64,000 nt of DNA from Litoditis marina (lineage: Eukaryota > Nematoda > Chromadorea > Rhabditida > Rhabditidae), in NCBI GenBank assembly GCA_964036275.1, contig OZ038433.1:18296257-18360256 (forward strand), written 5' to 3'. A model generated the notes under the pieces. That model was given only the letters and a program-made list of their open reading frames with translations. It was not told the origin of the DNA and did not search any database. The position numbers and the translations under genes are program-made. Shown here in pieces: positions 11,287 through 22,900 of this stretch. Numbering within the stretch: position 1 is the stretch's first letter; each line of letters begins with the position of its first letter.

Positions 11287-14200
11287 ATGCCTCTGCTTCT
11301 GATCTCCTTTTTTGCCGGGAATCATGGATACGTTACTGTTGGGAAGGTAAACGAACAAATCCGGTTAATGCTATAATAACACCCCTTTGCCTCATAACAC
11401 ACCTTTGCTTGGTCGTGAGCGGTGACCCCTCTCTCGATTGATTATCATGCCCTCGCCTCGTCCGAAAATGGTACCATCTCGAGCCCATGTTTCCACCATT
11501 TTGAGTGAAATCAAAACACTCAACTCCAAAATCGACAGTCTGACCCAATCTCTGCCCACCATTATTCAATCTCAACTACACCATTTCAACGATCGCCGAT
11601 GTCTCACTATTTATGGTCTACCAGAGGATTCCACAACAAAGAAAAAGGTGAATGCAATTTTCAATTTGGTGTCCATCTCTCCATCTAATGTCTCAATTCT
11701 CCACCGTTTGGGAAAACCACGTCAAGATGGTTCATCTCGTCCACTCAAAATTTCTATCAAAGATGGTATTCCGTTTCCTCGTCTAATTGATCTATCTACT
11801 GCTATGAAATGTGATGCTTCTATGTCAACCTTTCATGTTCGGAAGTTCGAGACCCCGGATCAGCGCAAGGCCGGATTGCTCGCCAGACAATCGAAACGAG
11901 ACGCCGCCCGAGCTGAGGTCACCGACCAAACTACAACTCTGCCAAATCCTGCTGACGCCAACCTACAAACTGATATGGAGGTAGTTGAGCAGCCTAGAAA
12001 TGTTCTCCCTCCCTCAGTTAACGAATTTTCTTCTACTCCAACTCTCTGTGAACCTGAACCCATTGAAATCAAAACTCCTGAGCCAGTTCCTAAACGTGTG
12101 TTTCCGCCACCATCTTCTGTTTCCACGGTTATTGCTATTCCTCCTGTTCCTACAATAGCCTCTCTTGATTGGCCCTCTCTCCAGAAAGTTCAGAAGGCCG
12201 TTTCTCAGTTGCATTTGATGTGTAGAGATTAAACACGTTTCCGTTATAGTGCTTTCTATCGTTACTATAAATCTGATCCTCATCTGGCCCCATTTATATC
12301 TGATGTGTACTTTGCTCGCTACGGTTTTCGTTTTCACATCAACCCATTATGGGAACCACTTCCACCTCGTAACTAGACATGTCATGTTACTATGTGTTTA
12401 TTTCTAAATCAGTTTTCTCCTCAAATTTATGCAATTCTATGTATTGCTCTCTGTTTTACTAGCCTTAAACATCAATTCATAAGTTATCAAATCGTCCCTC
12501 ACTTGATTGTTATACAGTGTGTTGATAAACTCATTATTATTATTATTTTTATAATATGGCACATTATGGCATAGGCATCTGCCAACACCCTAGATAGTCG
12601 CCAACGGAAAGGCGGGAGGTTACTGTATATCTCAGTTTTCGCTGTGTACAAATACATGACTTTCATTCGAAACCTCGGCGGATGTGAGCTTTCGTAGCGC
12701 AGTGGTTAGCCCGCAGGTAGCGATCTTTTGCTCGCAGGTTCGGTTCCGGTAAGAGCCAAACTTCTATACATTTGGAACCCCGTATAAAAATATTTATTTC
12801 GTTATAACTATAGCCTATGCGCAATAAGCCTTATTATTATAATTCCTTTTCATCGATTCCCTTCTAATCATGAGATGTTTCAGTGGCCGGGAGGGATCGA
12901 ATTCAATTTGGCAGACAACCAAACGGTGCTTTTTCGAGTCAAATACACCGGAAATGGGTTGGTCAGCTAACTTATGCTACTAGGATTATTAGAACGATAT
13001 CTTTAACAGTTACATGTATATGAGTTTCAACTATCACAAAAACAACAGAAAACGTGAGTGAATGTGTAGGAACCCTAAGGTATAAGGCAACAAAACCCTA
13101 CCTAAGTTAATGCCGCAATGTATCTCAGTGTCTGTTTCTCATAAACCACAATTAACATACTAGAATTGCAAATCAAAAAGTTAGTTGCTTTCCGCTCAAC
13201 GTAGACGAATTGTTCTGTTCACTTCTGAAGAAAGACGATTGTGTGGACCAATCACATCGCTTCAGTCCATTAAACTGCAATACATTAATTGCAGTTTGAA
13301 AGACCGATACGTTAGGATTGGTCGACATAATCGTCCAACTTTAAGCGAGCATGTATTGGGCAAATGACAGAAACTTTTCTGCAGGGTCCCACTACTACCC
13401 AGAGTTCTTCCAGTTCCGGAGAGTTATAATGACCAGACCTTTTTTGCTTTTGCCAAAGCAAGCGCTACGGTGTATACAATAGATTGAATTGCGATTCAAC
13501 AAGTGACTTTCATATATACTGTCACTCCATTGCACAGTCACGTGAGACAAAGAAGGACTCAGAAACGAAAAAAAGTTCTATCTCGTCGTGTTTGTAGTTG
13601 AATTCCGTTGCGTTTTGGGGCAAAACTCGTTATTAATAGAAAAATTGGTGATTCCCCTGTATGCTCAAGTGAATTTCTAATCCCAAGCCAATCGGCCAGT
13701 CACTTTTGTAGCTACCTCTACGAGGTAGTGTGCAGATCAGAGAGACGCAGATATCTTCGGCCTAATTTATTTGGCGCCAATCATTCTGAGAGTATTTACG
13801 GACCTTTCTGGCTGAATTGCAGGAACTTATGTATCAGTCTAGCAACTGACTTCCACAAGAGAGAAGATTCGACCTTGGCTTTTCACTTGTCCATAGCACC
13901 AGATAGAGAGGTCAGCGATACTTATTCGTGAATCAACTGGGAAATTCTGGGAAACCAGAATTTTGCAATCCTGTTTCAAAGTTTGCATTTGACCATTCTG
14001 TTTCGTGTTACTGCACTCAGTTTTGTAGGTGAACTTTATCTCTACCTCGCAGGTAAGATCCCCTAAGGAATCAATCAAGAATGAAGAATCACTCAAGAAT
14101 CAAGAATCAATCGAGAATCAAGAATCAAGAGTTTATGGAATCAATCACGAATCTCTTTTCTGTTGGTTTATCCAAGTTGACTGAAATCTACTTCTCCCAC

Positions 14201-15835
14201 ATTCAACTTTCAAGATTTTAGTTAAATGGAGAAAAACTTTAAGAAATATAGTTTTAGCCACTGATTGCATATGGAGTTGGAACTATCTTCTCGAAAGCTC
14301 GAGTTACCAACAAATCGTTGCCGAGGAATGAAATAACGGACATTCGTATGCACTACAACCACAACGGGAAGTGGTGGGAGGTGGGCCTAACAAATAAGAG
14401 AAAAGCTTAGTTATATAATACAATTTAAATGGAACAAGAAAGACCGAGAAAGATAAAGTGGTAGTTTTTCCTCTACCACAGACGTTACAACTGTTATCAT
14501 ACCCTCCCCTGAGCCATCCTCAGTGAGAGAAGAAAGTCGAATGTGTCATATTGGACTGTAGAATAACAGTTTTTATTTTCTAGCCCCCACACTTGGCTAA
14601 AAAAATAAAAATAGAAAGACAGAATCATTTTCTGCCTAGACATGGTTTTATGTCAAAACAACTGTAGAAGTGGGAGTGTTATATCGAAGCCGAATCTTCG
14701 GAACGTGGTCAAAACATCTTTGCGAATTATCCAAAAAATTGCCCAGCCAGTTTTGTAACGGTCTCAACAAGAGTGTGCAGGTTAGAGAGATGTCTGCTGT
14801 CTCATTGACCTCCATACTCTCTCCCGTTAAGTAAGTGACCAATCGCAGGAGAACAATGGTGCCAATGATTATGAGAATAAGAGAAATATGCAACCACTTG
14901 CTCTGTTTCATCTATACTAAAAGTCAATTACACAGTCCTATGACAAATCTCGGGGGACTTAACCGTGAGAAATCTGGTACAAAGCCTTGCGGTAACGAAC
15001 TCCGGACTAAATACCCCCCTAAGTGCCAGATTCTAAAAACGAAATTTCTATATCTTTCAACAAAAGAAGATGGAATATATGCATTTAGATCTAATTTTCT
15101 GTCTAATTTCCATTTTTCACTCTAAATTCAATTTTATCCACTCAAAACCGCATTTTTGCCGCACTGAAGACTCAAAGACTGCGTGGCATTGATTCTTCGG
15201 TGCGTGGCATTGATTCTTCGAGCCACGCTTGAGCCTATAAGCCACACCCCTTCATGTCCCCCTCTAACTACTCCAGGTTCTGTCTGAGTAAGGTAAACCA
15301 TGTTAGACACAGCACAGCTCAGTAAAGTGCGATAAAAAAGGATACGAGTTCTCATTGGAATGCCAAATTTACGTGACTACCGATTCACTTCCAGCATATA
15401 GAATTTGCCAAACCGTTGTGGACACCGTACCATCGACTTTGTGAGGGGCGGGGTTTGGGAGGGGCCAGCCAGACTGCGTATCATTGTTCTACACACTCTC
15501 TCATCTGCTAGGAAATAATTAACGACCGCTCGCCCCGCATCGCTCAATCAATAAAGCTCTTTGCTGTGTTTTTGGAGAGAATATTGACTATATATGAGGT
15601 TTTCACGATTACATGGTTTCAGGTCACACTGGACGGCGTCACCTCCAAGTACACCTTGTCCCCCTATAGCAACAGAGACGTGAACAGAATACATCTCTAC
15701 CAGTCATACAAGTATACAGCAACAGTATTGGCCATCTATAGTTCGTATCGCACATTTATCGATATGTTGTTTATAGAGAGTCTAGAGCGATTAGTTGGTA
15801 GAAAAGAGGGCTCTAGGAAGGGGAACCAAATGTGA
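11287..15835 (+). CDS. Small secreted protein, copy B (complete, 144 aa; possibly CUB-like)
   Basis: Four exons: 11287-11346, 12884-12957, 13823-13910 and 15623-15835. All junction phases match. Exon 1 encodes a signal peptide (MPLLLISFFAGNHGYVTVG), exon 2 WPGGIEFNLADNQT to YTGNG, and exon 3 ISLATDFHKRED to REV. Exon 4 begins TLDGVTSKYTLSPYSNRD and contains RIHLYQSY, TATVLAIYSSY and a basic tail. A polyadenylation signal AATAAA lies at 15917-15922. The layout (signal peptide, one small beta-rich domain, WP near the start) is compatible with the nematode CUB-like/DUF141 family of secreted, stress-induced proteins. That is inference from shape only. Intron 1 carries an ORF1 retroelement and a tRNA-box element. 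The frame of exon 1 is kept by two compensating one-base differences relative to copy A. Confidence 0.6.
11438..12553 (+). mobile_element. ORF1-only non-LTR (CR1/L1-like) retroelement in intron 1 of copy B
   Basis: A 264-codon ORF (11438-12232) has a short N-terminal heptad-like stretch (ILSEIKTLNSKIDSL). An RRM-like block follows with CLTIYGLPEDS and VSILHRLGKP, then a Pro/Glu-rich region. This is the layout of ORF1 proteins of CR1/L1-group elements (RNA-binding chaperones). A TAA at 12230-12232 interrupts the frame, which otherwise stays open for another 47 codons (YYKSDPHLAPF, ARYGFRF) to TAG at 12374-12376. No reverse-transcriptase ORF follows. Instead there is AT-rich sequence and an (ATT)n tail at about 12533-12550, typical of CR1-like 3' ends. 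It is thus an internally deleted, non-autonomous copy. Confidence 0.75.
12591..12812 (+). mobile_element. tRNA-box short element, copy 1
   Basis: It begins ATAGTCGCCAACGGAAAGG and ends near TTATAACTATA. An A-box-like TAGCGCAGTGGTTAG is at 12695-12709 and a B-box GGTTCGGTTCC at 12737-12747. About 100 bp of non-tRNA head precedes the A box. It lies immediately after the (ATT)n tail of the ORF1 element. Confidence 0.75.
13230..13340. mobile_element. Palindromic MITE (GGACGATTATGTGGACC family), copy 1
   Basis: Imperfect hairpin of about 110 bp. The left end GACGATTGTGTGGACCAATC is mirrored by GATTGGTCGACATAATCGTC at the right end, and the centre folds on ATTGCAGTTT. Related copies are at 20770, 42942 and 44149. 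This is the most diverged of the four. Confidence 0.8.
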
Positions 15836-16130
15836 TTGTAGTTTAAACTTGTAGTTTTATCTTTGTAACACAGCAGAACTTGATGACTCTCTGTAAACTC
15901 ACCGTGATGGAACTACAATAAAGTTTGTCTTCACATGCCTATAAAAACCATTTTCTTACCTTTTTGCCTATAGACAACATTCTTACTTTTTTTCATTTTC
16001 TCCATTAGAGACGACTTTTCTCCGTCCTTCCAGAACATGCGTATGAGTCACACTTTTTCCTCAAGAAATAATAAAACTCCGAGCGATCATTTTTTTCACT
16101 TTAGCCCACACCTATTTGATTACTGATTGT

Positions 16131-16671
16131 ATTATTTATCTCGATATAAATTATGATACATGTTTTCTACATAAATTCTGGTCTTGAATGAAAAATTATT
16201 TGCTGAAAATGAGCATCTTTTTATACTAGCTGTAAATTGAATAGTCACGTAAAAGGAAAACTAAAAGGTTTGCGAGTTGTCAAAAAATACATGAATAGCG
16301 GCGAAATTATACACGTTTTCCGTAAACTTCACACACGGATTCGGATTCATACTGTAGGAGAACACGTACGGATATCAAGGACTATACACCAGCTCGAATA
16401 GTTGAAGTTGTCGACGTGCCCAGTGGCCTCAACAGTCACACACAGCAATAATTATAGTACACAGTACCGGAACAACAGTAGTGAACATGGCCTGTTTACC
16501 TCTTTAGGTTCTTGACAAAACACATCACGAACTTTACAACTCAAGGTCTTTCTTATGACTTTTGAATTTCATATCTATTCATCAACACTTCTCATGTGAA
16601 TTGAGTGAACTCCCCCATCTCTCTTTTTCTCATTCATTTTCTGCCAAATGTTGTGTTGACCCCCTGACCCG
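16131..16671 (+). repeat. 541-bp direct repeat, left copy (flanks RTE element)
   Basis: Starts ATTATTTATCTCGATATAAA and ends GACCCCCTGACCCG. It appears base-identical to 19328-19868. The left flank (TTGATTACTGATTGT) is unrelated to the flank of the right copy. It is most simply read as the duplicated insertion site. Confidence 0.9.
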
Positions 16672-19327
16672 TCTAGAAGCCAAGTCATCTTCCATCTCCA
16701 TAGTCCAGGTCTACGCTCCCACGGCTGACGCCGATGAAGAAGATCATGCCACATTCTACGAAGATATACAGAACGCCCTCCACGGCGACAGAAGTCTCTT
16801 CAAGGTGGTGCAAGGCGATTTCAACTCCACCATCGGTCGCCGCACCAGCCCCTCCGAAACCTTCGTAGGCCCTCACTCGAATGACACAAGGAATCCATGC
16901 GGTGATCGTTTGGCCTCCTTCATCGAAAGCGAACACCTATACCATGCCAACTCTTTCTTCAGAAAGAACCTCAACGATAGATGGACACACGCGTCTCCCA
17001 ATGACAGCTCAAGACGGGAAATCGATTTTGTCCTGACGAATCGCCTGAATTCCATATGGAATATCGAACACCTCCACCACCTTCACACTGGCAGCGACCA
17101 CCGAGCTATCCGTGCAACTCTCGTGATTGACAACGCCTTCGTCCGGAAGTCTACGATCGCTAGACAGCTCGGCCCTTCGCTTCAGTTGAACCGCGCCACT
17201 CTCGCCCTCGATCCGCGAATCACCACCCTGCTCCCGTCTTCTATGGTGGACATCTCGGAAGAGTACGACGATTTCGTGACACACCTGAAAGCCATCACTT
17301 CTGCTCATAGACAACCCTCTGCTTCCCACTCGAATGATCGGATTTAGCAAGCCACCAAGCTCCTCCTCGCCCAGAGAAGTATTTTACGGGATACCCCTAA
17401 CCGGGACCCTGTAGCTTTTGCCTCTCTCTCGAAAGAATGTAGACGCCGCATCAAGGACGATCACAATCAATACCGCACCTCGAGACTGTTGCTTGCCGCT
17501 GAATTTTGCAGGAGCCTGAAAACTACCTCCCGCAGACTCGCCGAGCACCAACTACTAATACCTTCTATCAAGAATCCCGACGGCGTCAGAATAACATCCC
17601 GCAGAGGAATTGAGGAAGAGTTCGTGAAATTCTACTCCAACCTGTACAGTTCCTCTTGGCAAGGACCTAACTTCGCACCCCAACAACCACAGGATGCCGA
17701 AGCAGTCCCCTTCATACTCCCAAGCAAAGTCAGATCGGCCATCGAGTCTTCGGCAAGTGGCAAAGCGAGCGGTCCTGACAAGATCTCGATCGACGAAATC
17801 AAATCCATGGGCCACGAACTACATACCGCTCTGGCCGAACGTTTCTCGGTTTACCTCGCAGCCGGATCCATCCCGACCGCCTGGAAGTCGTCATCTATGT
17901 CGCTGATCTTCAAAAAAGGCGACAAGGAGGATATAGGCAACTACCGTCCAATAACCAGCCTTCCGGTGATGTACAAGATCTTCTCCAAAATTATCCTGGC
18001 GCGGGTGCGGAAAACCTTGGACTCGGAACAACCCCTAGAGCAGACGGGTTTTCGTACCGGCTTTAGTACAATGGACAATATCCAAACAGTCACGAGGGTC
18101 ATCGAGGCCTGCCGAGAACACAAGATTGAACTGGTCCTGACTTTCGTAGACTACAAAAAGGCCTTCGACTCCGTTGAAGTTGTACCGATACTTCGAGCCC
18201 TGGAAAATCAAGGAGTTCACCACCAATACTTGAAGATCCTGGGAGAATGTCTATCCGGCACCTCGACTACTATCCGCCTCTACGACAGGAAACTCACAAT
18301 CCCGATCAACAGAGGCGCCCGCCAAGGTGACCCCATTTCTCCAACAATCTTCAGCGCAGTCCTCGAATACGCCCTCCGGAACCTCAACTGGCAGAAACAC
18401 GACCTCGACACCAACCCACTTCGGCAGCTACGAGGGATCAGAATCAACGGCCGCCAACTACACCATCTACGATTTGCCGACGACATAGTTATCTTCAGCA
18501 AATCTCTAGCCGAAGCCAGCTCCTCCCTCAACGAACTAGATGCAGTCGGCCGCGCAGTTGGTCTGGAGATAAATTTGAAGAAGACCCAGTACATGTCCAA
18601 CTTCGTCCCCACCAACGTCGAGCTAAGAGTCGGGCAGTCCAACATCGAGAGAGTCGATCGTTGTACCTTCCAAGGGAGATCGATCAACATGTCGAACGAC
18701 CTCACGCACGAATTATGCCGACGAAGAAGCGCCGGATGGGCTGCACTATACAACATCATGCCGGTCTTCTCGACCTCCTCCGACTCCAACTTGAAACGAT
18801 CTCTTTTCAACACCCACGTCCTCCCAGCAATCACCCACGGATCCGAAACCTGGGCCCTTACCGCGGCCTCCGAAAACCACCTCAGAGTAACTCAAGCTGC
18901 TCTCGAACGTAAAATGGTCGGAATCCCGCTGAGAGTTCAACGCGACAGACAACTCCACAACTGCGATATTCAAGCGATGACAGGAGTTAACGATATAATC
19001 GTACAAGCCAACTCGAACAAGCACAGATGGGCCGGTCACCTCATGAGAAGACAGGACGACAGATGGTCCACATCTACCGCGACCTGGTACCCCAGGGACG
19101 TACGCCGCCCAGTTGGCCGTCCTCCCATGCGTTTGTCCGACTCGTTGGCACACAGAAATAATTCTTTTAAGCTTTTCCTAAACAGGCACAGTGGAACGGC
19201 TCGGGCGGGTCTCCTCCATTGGTCCAGCCTGGCACAAGACAGATCGAAATGGAAAGCAAATTGGGTCCCGCAGAAGAGCAACCGCTTCCTGAGGCACGGG
19301 ACAACTAAGTAACTAAGTAAGTAAGTA
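16672..19327 (+). mobile_element. 5'-truncated RTE-like non-LTR retrotransposon
   Basis: The coding frame covers the end of an apurinic-type endonuclease, a reverse transcriptase and a C-terminal region. Endonuclease motifs are VYAPT, GDFNS, RREIDFVLT and the catalytic SDHR. The RT has GNYRPITSLP, FVDYKKAFDS, RQGDPISP and the catalytic FADD box, then VGRPPMR near the end. FADD, and GRPP downstream of the RT, are features of the RTE clade. One in-frame TAG at 17345-17347 splits the frame (16562-17347 and 17489-19312 are the two open parts, same phase); no other stop lies between. The 5' part including the endonuclease N-terminus is missing. The 3' end is a short (TAAG)n-type tail. It is GC-richer than its surroundings. 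Confidence 0.9.
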
Positions 19328-19868
19328 ATTATTTATCTCGATATAAATTATGATACATGTTTTCTACATAAATTCTGGTCTTGAATGAAAAATTATTTGC
19401 TGAAAATGAGCATCTTTTTATACTAGCTGTAAATTGAATAGTCACGTAAAAGGAAAACTAAAAGGTTTGCGAGTTGTCAAAAAATACATGAATAGCGGCG
19501 AAATTATACACGTTTTCCGTAAACTTCACACACGGATTCGGATTCATACTGTAGGAGAACACGTACGGATATCAAGGACTATACACCAGCTCGAATAGTT
19601 GAAGTTGTCGACGTGCCCAGTGGCCTCAACAGTCACACACAGCAATAATTATAGTACACAGTACCGGAACAACAGTAGTGAACATGGCCTGTTTACCTCT
19701 TTAGGTTCTTGACAAAACACATCACGAACTTTACAACTCAAGGTCTTTCTTATGACTTTTGAATTTCATATCTATTCATCAACACTTCTCATGTGAATTG
19801 AGTGAACTCCCCCATCTCTCTTTTTCTCATTCATTTTCTGCCAAATGTTGTGTTGACCCCCTGACCCG
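19328..19868 (+). repeat. 541-bp direct repeat, right copy (upstream of RING gene)
   Basis: It appears identical to 16131-16671 and follows directly on the retrotransposon tail. It is contiguous with the sequence leading to the RING gene start at 19994, so it probably holds that gene's original upstream region. Confidence 0.9.
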
Positions 19869-19993
19869 GGGTGTCCCGCAGCCCCAATAAGTCTGCCAAT
19901 CAATTATCACCTCCTCGAGAGACTGTTTCTAGAAACGTCTTCCCCCCCCCACCTCCCTTCTAACCTCATTCTCATTCCAATACATTCACAACG

Positions 19994-22900
19994 ATGTCCG
20001 CCGCTCTCAACTGCACATTTTGCCATGAAAATTACGGTTAGTTTGGTTATAATTCAATATTTTTCCAATAACTCTACAGTCATTGCATCAATCATAATCT
20101 TCTTCACGTTATTGTGTAATAAAGTTTGCTCAAAACGCAGTGTTACTGATTTTTACGTGTCTTCGTTTTTTTCGCATTTCACGTTATATTCAATGGTAAT
20201 TAGATAAAATAACGTTCTTTTCAGTTTTCCACCATACTCAACCAAAAAAAACCAAGTTAGAAGCTGTAATTGTTAATATAAGTAATGTGATATTTCCTTC
20301 ATGGAAAAACTGCAGAAAAGCGAAAATAATCAATCTACACCTAAGACATATTATTAATAATAATATTTTTCCAGACCTCGACTCTCGTCTCCCGCACGTT
20401 GCCCCATGTGGACATTCCCTGTGCCATACTTGTCTCATGGAACACTCGACACAGAAGTAAGTTGGGGATACCGTACTTTTTAGGTAACAATCTGACGGAT
20501 AAGTATGTAGAACGCTTGTCACATTCCAGAACTCAAAAAGCCTTTCAAGTTCAGCAAGATTTCATTTCTGATCAGTTTGATATTCGAGTTTTTCGAACAT
20601 ATTTTGTTCGAAATTACTAGATTATCCTGCTCTCAATGTCAGAGCTACAAAGATGTCTCATTGCACTATACGTAAAATGACCAGAATCCATTTGATCTCG
20701 GCTACACTTGGTATAATAAATGGTAAAATCTCTACATCATTAGTGAGAGCTTTGTAGAAGTGCTTGCAGAAGGACGATTATGTGGACCAACTACAACGCC
20801 TCAGTCCTTTAAACTGCAATACATTTTTAAATTGCAGTTTAAAGGACCGTTGACACGGGATTGGTCCACATAATCGTCCTGCTTTCAAATAGAGTCAGGA
20901 ACACTTAGAAACTACGAAGACTACATATTGTTTTTGAAATTCAACTATTTTATTTCCAGGTTCATGCAGTGCGTGAGCTGTGACTCTGGCTTCGCCGTCG
21001 CAATTTTTCCCATAAACCATGGACTGAAGGACCAATTGGAACAGTTTCCCGCCAAGCAGGAGAAGGAAATCGATATGGACATTGTAAGTTTTGCTTCATC
21101 AAGTAATTAGATGGTGTAATAACTACTGAAAGATTTGTGCTACAACACAGCAGAATTAGATGGTTACAGTAAGCTCACCGATGTACGAGTTCATAAGGGG
21201 TACTAGCCGCAAAAGATTGGTAGGCGGGATATTCTAAAGTTTTCAATTACTGTTTTGAGAAGTTCTGGGTCGTAAGAAAATGGAATTTTCGATTCTAACT
21301 GCTTCCCTAAAGCAACAAGATTGCAGTATACAGTCTAGTGGTTTGATCATCCTATACTGTAACGGGTAACAACTGAATATAACTGTCTATACCAGATTCT
21401 GATAATTTTCATGGTTGCAGTAAAACTCATCTAACATACATCCATTGTACTAATGTTTCATAACTACATTCCCCAACTACCCCCTAATTCCTCTTATTTC
21501 CAGCCGCTCCGCCCACCCTCCCCCGGTTGGCACTGTGCCGAGTGCTCTCTTCCCCTGCATCCCAGACAGGCGCGAGTATGCATCAGGTGCACACCCAAGG
21601 AGATCGCTGAGAATACTGTACAGGGAGTCGTCATACACGACTGTCAACAGGTACATTGATGATTTTGGTCAAATTTGTGTCGGAAAATGATGGTGTTCTG
21701 CGTTTCGCTGTGTTTTTAGTCTGATCCATTCGGGAGCAATTCGGTATTTGAGATTGATAGAGTTTGGTGAAATTCGGTATTTGAGATTGATAGAGTTTGG
21801 TGAAATTCGGTATTTGAGATTGATAGAGTTTGGTGAAATTCGGTATTTGAGATTGATAGAGTTTGGTGAAATTCGGTATTTGAGATTGATAGAGTTTGGT
21901 GAAATTCGGTATTTGAGATTGATAGAGTTTGGTGAAATTCGGTATTTGAGATTGATAGAGTTTGGTGAAATTCGGTATTTGAGATTGATAGAGTTTGGTG
22001 AAATTCGGTATTTGAGATTGATAGAGTTTGGTGAAATTCGGTATTTGAGATTGATAGAGTTTGGTGAAATTCGGTATTTGAGATTGATAGAGTTTGGTGA
22101 AATTCGGTATTTGAGATTGATAGAGTTTGGTGAAATTCGGTATTTGAGATTGATAGAGTTTGGTGAAATTCGGTATTTGAGATTGATAGAGTTTGGTGAA
22201 ATTCTATGGGAAAATGAGTCAGTTGCTTTGTTTAGCTGTATTTGTAGTTTGATCCAGAGGTATTCATTAAAGTAGTTATACATTTGTGTTTGATAGACTG
22301 AGATGAGCATAGAGCCTACCGGTAATTGGATAATCTGGGTGTGAACTGTGCGTATTGATCGCTCATGTAACATAAAGTGCAGGCAATTAGTAGTTTTCGA
22401 CACTGTCCCCAAAAGCCGCAAACGTTTTGCAGGGTTCAATATTGATAGTGATAGTGTCGTAGTTTGCTGAAATAAATTAGTGTATGGAGGTGTAATATCC
22501 TTTTAAGCAGGGCGCAAGGCGACTTAGGCGCTTAGCTCAAAATCTTGGTACTTAATTCTTAATACGAGCAAGACTTCGCCTTTAAAACTACAACAGACGC
22601 TTGTAGTTGACAGTTGGCTAGGCTGCGGCTGCGGCTGCCTTCACCTGGTTGTCGTTAAATGGGCCTCATTGTCATATAGTATTTGTAGCTCTTACTTACT
22701 CTACAGTACTCGTTCAGAACTTTATGATCTAAAATACGTAAAGTGTAGCGGAAATAAAACAAGTTCAACATTATATTTGTATCCTATCACGAAAAATATT
22801 GAAGAAAAATGTCGAGAAAATTTTTGGAAAACAATACTTAGAAAGATCGAATGTGTACTATTGCAGTTTCAGTAGGAATGATGAGTTAGTTCCATTAACG

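Noticed and set aside
11860..12337. Minus-strand frames over the ORF1 element
   Set aside because: They overlap the recognisable RRM-bearing plus-strand frame and have no features of their own.
18280..18834. Minus-strand frames of 60-184 codons across the retrotransposon
   Set aside because: They are shadows of the GC-rich RT coding frame on the opposite strand.
21738..22199. CRISPR-like array
   Set aside because: The units are directly contiguous with no spacers, and the context is an animal intron.
21669..22439. 256-codon minus-strand and 175-codon plus-strand frames over the 33-bp repeats as repeat proteins
   Set aside because: Both come from the stop-free 33-bp unit. The array lies in an intron of a well-supported gene and no splice signals or start context support either frame.
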